NCBI GenBank assembly: GCA_902790595.1
Contig: CADASL010000005.1
Span: 216,949 to 280,948, forward strand
DNA length: 64,000 nucleotides
Direction: 5' to 3'
Source of the DNA: an uncultured Bacteroidales bacterium
GTDB taxonomy: Bacteria; Bacteroidota; Bacteroidia; Bacteroidales; SZUA-534
Shown: positions 60,162-64,000 of the stretch, piece after piece
Numbering within the stretch: position 1 is the stretch's first letter
Layout of the letters: each line of letters begins with the position of its first letter
Made by a program: the position numbers and the translations under genes
Notes under the pieces: model-generated
The model's input: the letters and a program-made list of their open reading frames with translations, nothing else
Told to the model about the DNA's origin: nothing
Databases searched by the model: none

Positions 60162-62264
60162 ATGAAAGTCAAATATCTAATATTCAGTGCAATGTCAGCA
60201 TTAACTGTTTCGTGCGCCGACACGCAAAACCCGTTTTTTTCAGAATTTTCGACACCCTACGGCGTTCCGCCATTCGACAAGATAAAATCCGAGCACTATA
60301 TGCCGGCCTTTGTCGAGGGCATCCGCCAGGATTCGCTTGAAGTTGAAGCAATTGCGAATAATCCGGAGCCGCCAACGTTCGCCAACACCATTGAGGCACT
60401 GGAGAACACCGGCGAATTGCTCTCGCGAGTGGCCAACGTGTTCTACAACCTCTACTCGGCCGACACCAACGACGACCTTGATAAAATTGCCGAGAAAGTG
60501 TCGCCAATGATGACCGACCACTCTGATAATGTGTTGCTTAACGCGAAGTTATTCGCCCGCGTGAAGGCTGTTTACGACCAGCGCGACTCACTCAACCTGA
60601 CTCACGAGCAGATGCGGCTTCTGGAGAAGAAATACAAGGCTTTTGTACGCAACGGCGCCGAATTGAGCGATGAGCAAAAAGCCCGCCTGCGCGAGATTAA
60701 CAAGGAGTTGGCGCTGCTCGACATCAAATTCAGCACAAACGTGCTGGCCGAGACCAACTCATATCAGAAATGGATTGATAATGAGGCTGATTTGGTAGGT
60801 CTGCCGCAAGCCGCAAAAGATGCTGCCGCAGCAGAGGCCACCGCTGCCGGACAACCAGGCAAATGGCTGTTTACCACGCAGAAAACCAGCTTTATACCGG
60901 TTCTGCAATACTGTCAAAACCGCCAGCTGCGCAAAGAGCTGCTTCTGGCCTACTCAATGCGCGGCAACAACAATAACGCCAACGACAACAAATCGGTTAT
61001 CAACCAGACAATGAGACTGAGAGTTGAGAAGGCGAAAATGTTCGGATTCGACAATCCGGCCGATATGATTCTCGAGACATCGATGGCGAAAAACTCAAAA
61101 AATGTGATGGATTTTCTGCCAACAGTTTGGGAGCCGGCTCTGAAACAAGCCAAAAAGGAAGCCACTGAACTTCAGAAGCTTATGGATGCCGAAGGCCGCG
61201 GCGAGAAACTCGAGGCCTGGGACTGGTGGTTCTACACCGAGAAGCTTCGCCAGCAGAAATACAACCTCGACGAAAATGCGCTGAAACCTTATTTCAAACT
61301 TGAAAACGTTCGTCAGGGCGTGTTCGACCTGGCCACAAAGCTCTACGGCCTGAAGTTCGAGAAACTCTCAGGAATGCCGGTTTACAATCCTGATGTTGAA
61401 GTGTTCAAGGTTTCGGATGCCGACGGCTCGCTGCTGGGAATCTTCTACGGCGACTATTTCCCGCGTGCCGGAAAACGCGGCGGAGCGTGGATGAACAACA
61501 TTACCGAACAGTACATATCGGCCGACGGTATTGACCACAGGCCTGTGATTATGAACGTCTGCAACTTCACCAAACCCTCTGCCGACAAGCCTTCGCTGCT
61601 GACGATGGACGAGGTGGAGACGCTCTTCCACGAGTTCGGCCACGCCCTGCACGGATTCCTGTCGAAATGCACTTACCGCAGCCTGTCGGGCACTAGCGTG
61701 CCGCGCGATTTTGTTGAGATGCCGTCGCAGCTGATGGAGAACTGGTGCTACGAGCCCGAGATGATGCGGCTCTACGCCAAGCACTACCTCACGGGCGAGC
61801 CAATCCCCGACTCGCTGATTGCCAGCCTGCAACGCGCCGCAACCTTCAATCAGGGATTTGTGATGACCGAGCTGCTCTCAGCCACCATTCTTGATATGGA
61901 CTATCACCTGCTCACCACCACCGACTCAATTGATGTTGAAGCTTTTGAAAAGGCCTCGATGGAGCGAATGGGAATGATTCCGGAGATAATTGTCCGCTAC
62001 CGGAGTACCAACTTCAGCCACATCTTCACAACCGGCTATGAGGCTGGTTATTACAGCTATACGTGGGCTGCCGTTTTGGATGCCGATGTGTTTGCCGCCT
62101 TCAAGGAGACGGGCGACATTTTCAACCGCGAGGTGGCCACCAGCCTGCGCCGCAACATTCTTGAGCGCGGCTTCACCGACGACCCGATGACGCTCTACGT
62201 CAACTTCCGCGGCCGCCAACCCGACCCGGCTAATCTGCTGAAAAAGAAAGGTTTCATTCAGTGA
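60162..62264 (+). CDS. dcp: Dcp-type M3 peptidase, lipoprotein
   Basis: 700 residues from ATG 60162 (MKVKYLIFSAMSALTVSC, lipobox LTVSC). The M3 zinc motif is HEFGH at 490-494 (FHEFGHALHGFLS), with the downstream Glu in SQLMENWCYEP. Dipeptidyl carboxypeptidases remove C-terminal dipeptides; the lipid anchor puts this one in the periplasm or on a membrane. The frame starting at 60108 is rejected because it precedes the signal peptide. It ends at a bidirectional terminator. Confidence 0.93.
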   Translation: MKVKYLIFSAMSALTVSCADTQNPFFSEFSTPYGVPPFDKIKSEHYMPAFVEGIRQDSLEVEAIANNPEPPTFANTIEALENTGELLSRVANVFYNLYSADTNDDLDKIAEKVSPMMTDHSDNVLLNAKLFARVKAVYDQRDSLNLTHEQMRLLEKKYKAFVRNGAELSDEQKARLREINKELALLDIKFSTNVLAETNSYQKWIDNEADLVGLPQAAKDAAAAEATAAGQPGKWLFTTQKTSFIPVLQYCQNRQLRKELLLAYSMRGNNNNANDNKSVINQTMRLRVEKAKMFGFDNPADMILETSMAKNSKNVMDFLPTVWEPALKQAKKEATELQKLMDAEGRGEKLEAWDWWFYTEKLRQQKYNLDENALKPYFKLENVRQGVFDLATKLYGLKFEKLSGMPVYNPDVEVFKVSDADGSLLGIFYGDYFPRAGKRGGAWMNNITEQYISADGIDHRPVIMNVCNFTKPSADKPSLLTMDEVETLFHEFGHALHGFLSKCTYRSLSGTSVPRDFVEMPSQLMENWCYEPEMMRLYAKHYLTGEPIPDSLIASLQRAATFNQGFVMTELLSATILDMDYHLLTTTDSIDVEAFEKASMERMGMIPEIIVRYRSTNFSHIFTTGYEAGYYSYTWAAVLDADVFAAFKETGDIFNREVATSLRRNILERGFTDDPMTLYVNFRGRQPDPANLLKKKGFIQ

Positions 62265-62285
62265 TTGCTGACAAAAAAGCATACA

Positions 62286-62323
62286 AAAAAATGCGGCTAA
62301 CGAATTCGTCAGCCGCATTTTTT
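62286..62323. terminator. Bidirectional terminator between dcp and nadE
   Basis: AAAAAATGCGGCT pairs with AGCCGCATTTTTT, a 13-bp stem around a 12-nt loop with A and T runs; it serves both convergent genes. Confidence 0.85.
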
Positions 62324-62341
62324 ATTGTGATAACCCCTATC

Positions 62342-64000
62342 CTACTCTTTCTGCAGCCATTTCCAAGCCGAATCGCTCGGCATACGCCAGTCGCCGCGGG
62401 GCGAGAGCGATACTGAGCCGACTTTGGGGCCGTCGGGCATACACGAGCGCTTGAACTGCTGCGTGAAGAATCGGCGGACAAATACCTTGAGCCACTTGTC
62501 GATGACATCGTCGGTATAGGCTCCAGCAAAGGCTTTCTTGGCCAGATAGTATATCTTTTCTGGTGCGAAACCATTGCGCACAAAGTGATAAAGGTAGAAA
62601 TCGTGCAACTCGTACGGCCCGACCAAATCCTCGGTTTTCTGCGCAATGTTGCCGTTGCAGTCAGCAGGTAGCAACTCGGGGCTGATTGGCGTATCGATGA
62701 CATCGTAGAGATATGGTTTGGCATCGGCATCAATCTCAAAATCAGCCACATATTTAACAAGATACTTGACAAGTGTTTTGGGCACGCCAGCATTCACAGC
62801 GTACATCGACATATGGTCGCCGTTGTAGGTGCACCAGCCAAGCGCCAATTCCGAGAGGTCGCCCGTGCCAATGACAATTGCATTCTCCTTGTTTGCTACA
62901 TCCATAAGGATTTGAGTACGCTCACGCGCCTGCGAGTTCTCGTAGGTCACATCGTGAACGGCGCTGTCGTGGCCGATGTCGGCAAAATGCTGTTCACAAG
63001 CAGCTTTGATGCTAATCTCGCGGCAATCGACGCCAAGCGCGCGCATCATCGCCACAGCGTTGTTGTAGGTGCGGTTGGTGGTGCCGAAACCAGGCATTGT
63101 TATGCCGATTATGTTCTTGCGGCTGATGCCGAGTTGGTCAAAAGTTTTAGCGGTGACTAGCAATGCCAAAGTGGAATCCAAACCGCCCGAAATGCCTACC
63201 ACAGCTCGTTTGCAGCCAATATGCTGAAGCCTGTGTGCAAGCGCACCAGTTTGTATGCTGAAAATCTCCTGACAGTTCTGCTGGCGGTTTGCCTCGTCAG
63301 ACGGAACAAACGGACTGGCGTCGATAGTACGCAGCAAATCAGACGTTTTATTCTCGGGGAAATGAATCGGCACAACCGTATACAATTCGTTGCGCACCAC
63401 TCCCGCGCCTGTCATAAACGTTGAGTTTTTCTGACGGTCGGCAATCAGTTTTTCAATATCTATATCGGTGACAACCAACTGTTTATCCATACTAAACCGC
63501 TGACTTTCGGCCACCATTGTGCCATTTTCGGCAATCAAGCCGTTGCCAGCGAAATAAAGGTCGGTGCTCGACTCGCCAAAACCGCTCGAAGCGTAGATGT
63601 AGCCAGCGATGCAGCGTGCCGACTGCTGCTCAATCAGGCTGCGCAGATAGCGGTGCTTGCCCAGCACTTCGTCGCTTGCCGAAAGGTTGAAAATCAGGTG
63701 CGCGCCCGCCAGCGACTCAACCGAACTGGGCGGAATGGGCGTCCAAAGGTCTTCGCAAATCTCAATGGCGAACGACACTTCGCCCCCATCGAAAATCAGG
63801 TTGCGACCGAACTTAACTGTCTGATTGCAAAGGGTTATGCTGTCGCGAACAGCGCTCACTGCTGGCGCAAACCAGCGGTGCTCATAGAACTCGTTGTAGT
63901 TGGGCAGCCACGTTTTGGCATTCACGGCCACAATCTTTCCGCCACGCAATACGGCCGCCGCATTGAATAGCGAGTTGCCGCAACGCACTGGCAATCCGAC
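62342..64000 (-). CDS. nadE: NAD+ synthase, glutamine-hydrolysing (5' end outside window)
   Basis: The frame is open to the last base of the window (VGLPVRCGNS), so the N-terminal part of the glutaminase domain is missing. The enzyme amidates deamido-NAD. The glutaminase part keeps LPNYNEFYEHRWF and the catalytic Cys in IEICEDLW. The synthetase part has the PP-loop SGGLDSTLA and the motif VIGTGDLSELALGW. The TTG at 63994 is internal and not a start. Confidence 0.94.
   Translation of the reverse strand, partial: VGLPVRCGNSLFNAAAVLRGGKIVAVNAKTWLPNYNEFYEHRWFAPAVSAVRDSITLCNQTVKFGRNLIFDGGEVSFAIEICEDLWTPIPPSSVESLAGAHLIFNLSASDEVLGKHRYLRSLIEQQSARCIAGYIYASSGFGESSTDLYFAGNGLIAENGTMVAESQRFSMDKQLVVTDIDIEKLIADRQKNSTFMTGAGVVRNELYTVVPIHFPENKTSDLLRTIDASPFVPSDEANRQQNCQEIFSIQTGALAHRLQHIGCKRAVVGISGGLDSTLALLVTAKTFDQLGISRKNIIGITMPGFGTTNRTYNNAVAMMRALGVDCREISIKAACEQHFADIGHDSAVHDVTYENSQARERTQILMDVANKENAIVIGTGDLSELALGWCTYNGDHMSMYAVNAGVPKTLVKYLVKYVADFEIDADAKPYLYDVIDTPISPELLPADCNGNIAQKTEDLVGPYELHDFYLYHFVRNGFAPEKIYYLAKKAFAGAYTDDVIDKWLKVFVRRFFTQQFKRSCMPDGPKVGSVSLSPRGDWRMPSDSAWKWLQKE

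Noticed and set aside
1..64000. CRISPR array, rRNA operon or transposase
   Set aside because: No regularly spaced identical repeats, no rRNA sequence and no transposase or integrase frame were found on either strand.

Overview
The window looks like a chromosomal segment of a Bacteroidales-type member of the Bacteroidota. Signs of this are promoters of the TTG-N19/21-TAnnTTTG kind, an N-succinylornithine-type carbamoyltransferase, DUF3109, DUF3127 and DUF4349 proteins, BspA-like leucine-rich repeats with a type IX secretion C-terminal domain, FISUMP and Ig-like surface lipoproteins, TonB-plug modules, and a GH115 xylan alpha-glucuronidase pointing to a plant-fibre or gut/rumen habitat. I do not assign a genus. 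Housekeeping genes are moderately GC-rich. Single accessory genes scattered between them look AT-richer.

Layout. 1-5.1 kb: the 3' end of clpB, a surface lipoprotein, a duplicated clpB 3' remnant, then a large Cache-HAMP-GAF-PAS sensor ending in a degenerate hemerythrin domain. 5.1-11 kb (minus strand): ACT protein, phenylacetate-CoA ligase, a four-helix-bundle gene, an aminotransferase, an Mrr-like nuclease and purA; ligase, ACT protein and aminotransferase fit phenylalanine synthesis or salvage through phenylacetyl-CoA. 11.3-20.6 kb: tRNA-Lys, a 5' remnant of a DUF3109 gene, divergent pbpC and alpha-2-macroglobulin genes sharing one promoter region, then the intact DUF3109 gene. 20.6-27.5 kb: Na/Pi cotransporter, DNA glycosylase, aat, a BspA-like protein and a duplicated aat 3' remnant. 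27.5-31.6 kb: a minus-strand locus of ECF sigma factor, membrane anti-sigma-like protein, barrel-less tandem TonB-plug protein and two propeller-like secreted proteins. 31.8-42.7 kb: porin, methyltransferase-like protein, MetF-like protein, DUF3127, acetyltransferase, Ig-like lipoprotein, small HTH protein, argF', HD hydrolase, SpoIIE phosphatase and efp. 42.7-53.5 kb: DUF4349 lipoprotein, ORF6N protein, GH115, BRO-family protein, a DUF4424-like protein and an SGNH/MBOAT O-acylation pair. 53.6-64 kb: tRNA-His, a MORN-like repeat protein, the tig-clpP-clpX-pcm cluster, tRNA-Leu, Dcp peptidase and the 3' part of nadE.

The most unusual structure is a recurring architecture: three times in 27 kb an accessory gene or gene pair is bracketed by an intact gene and a short, diverged duplicate of one end of that same gene (clpB, aat, DUF3109). 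A fourth accessory gene (BRO family) sits between perfect 29-bp direct repeats. No integrase or transposase is visible. The other main leads are the hemerythrin-fold domain that has lost nearly all its iron ligands, the sigma/anti-sigma/tandem-plug/propeller locus, and the shared -33 element between pbpC and its alpha-2-macroglobulin partner.
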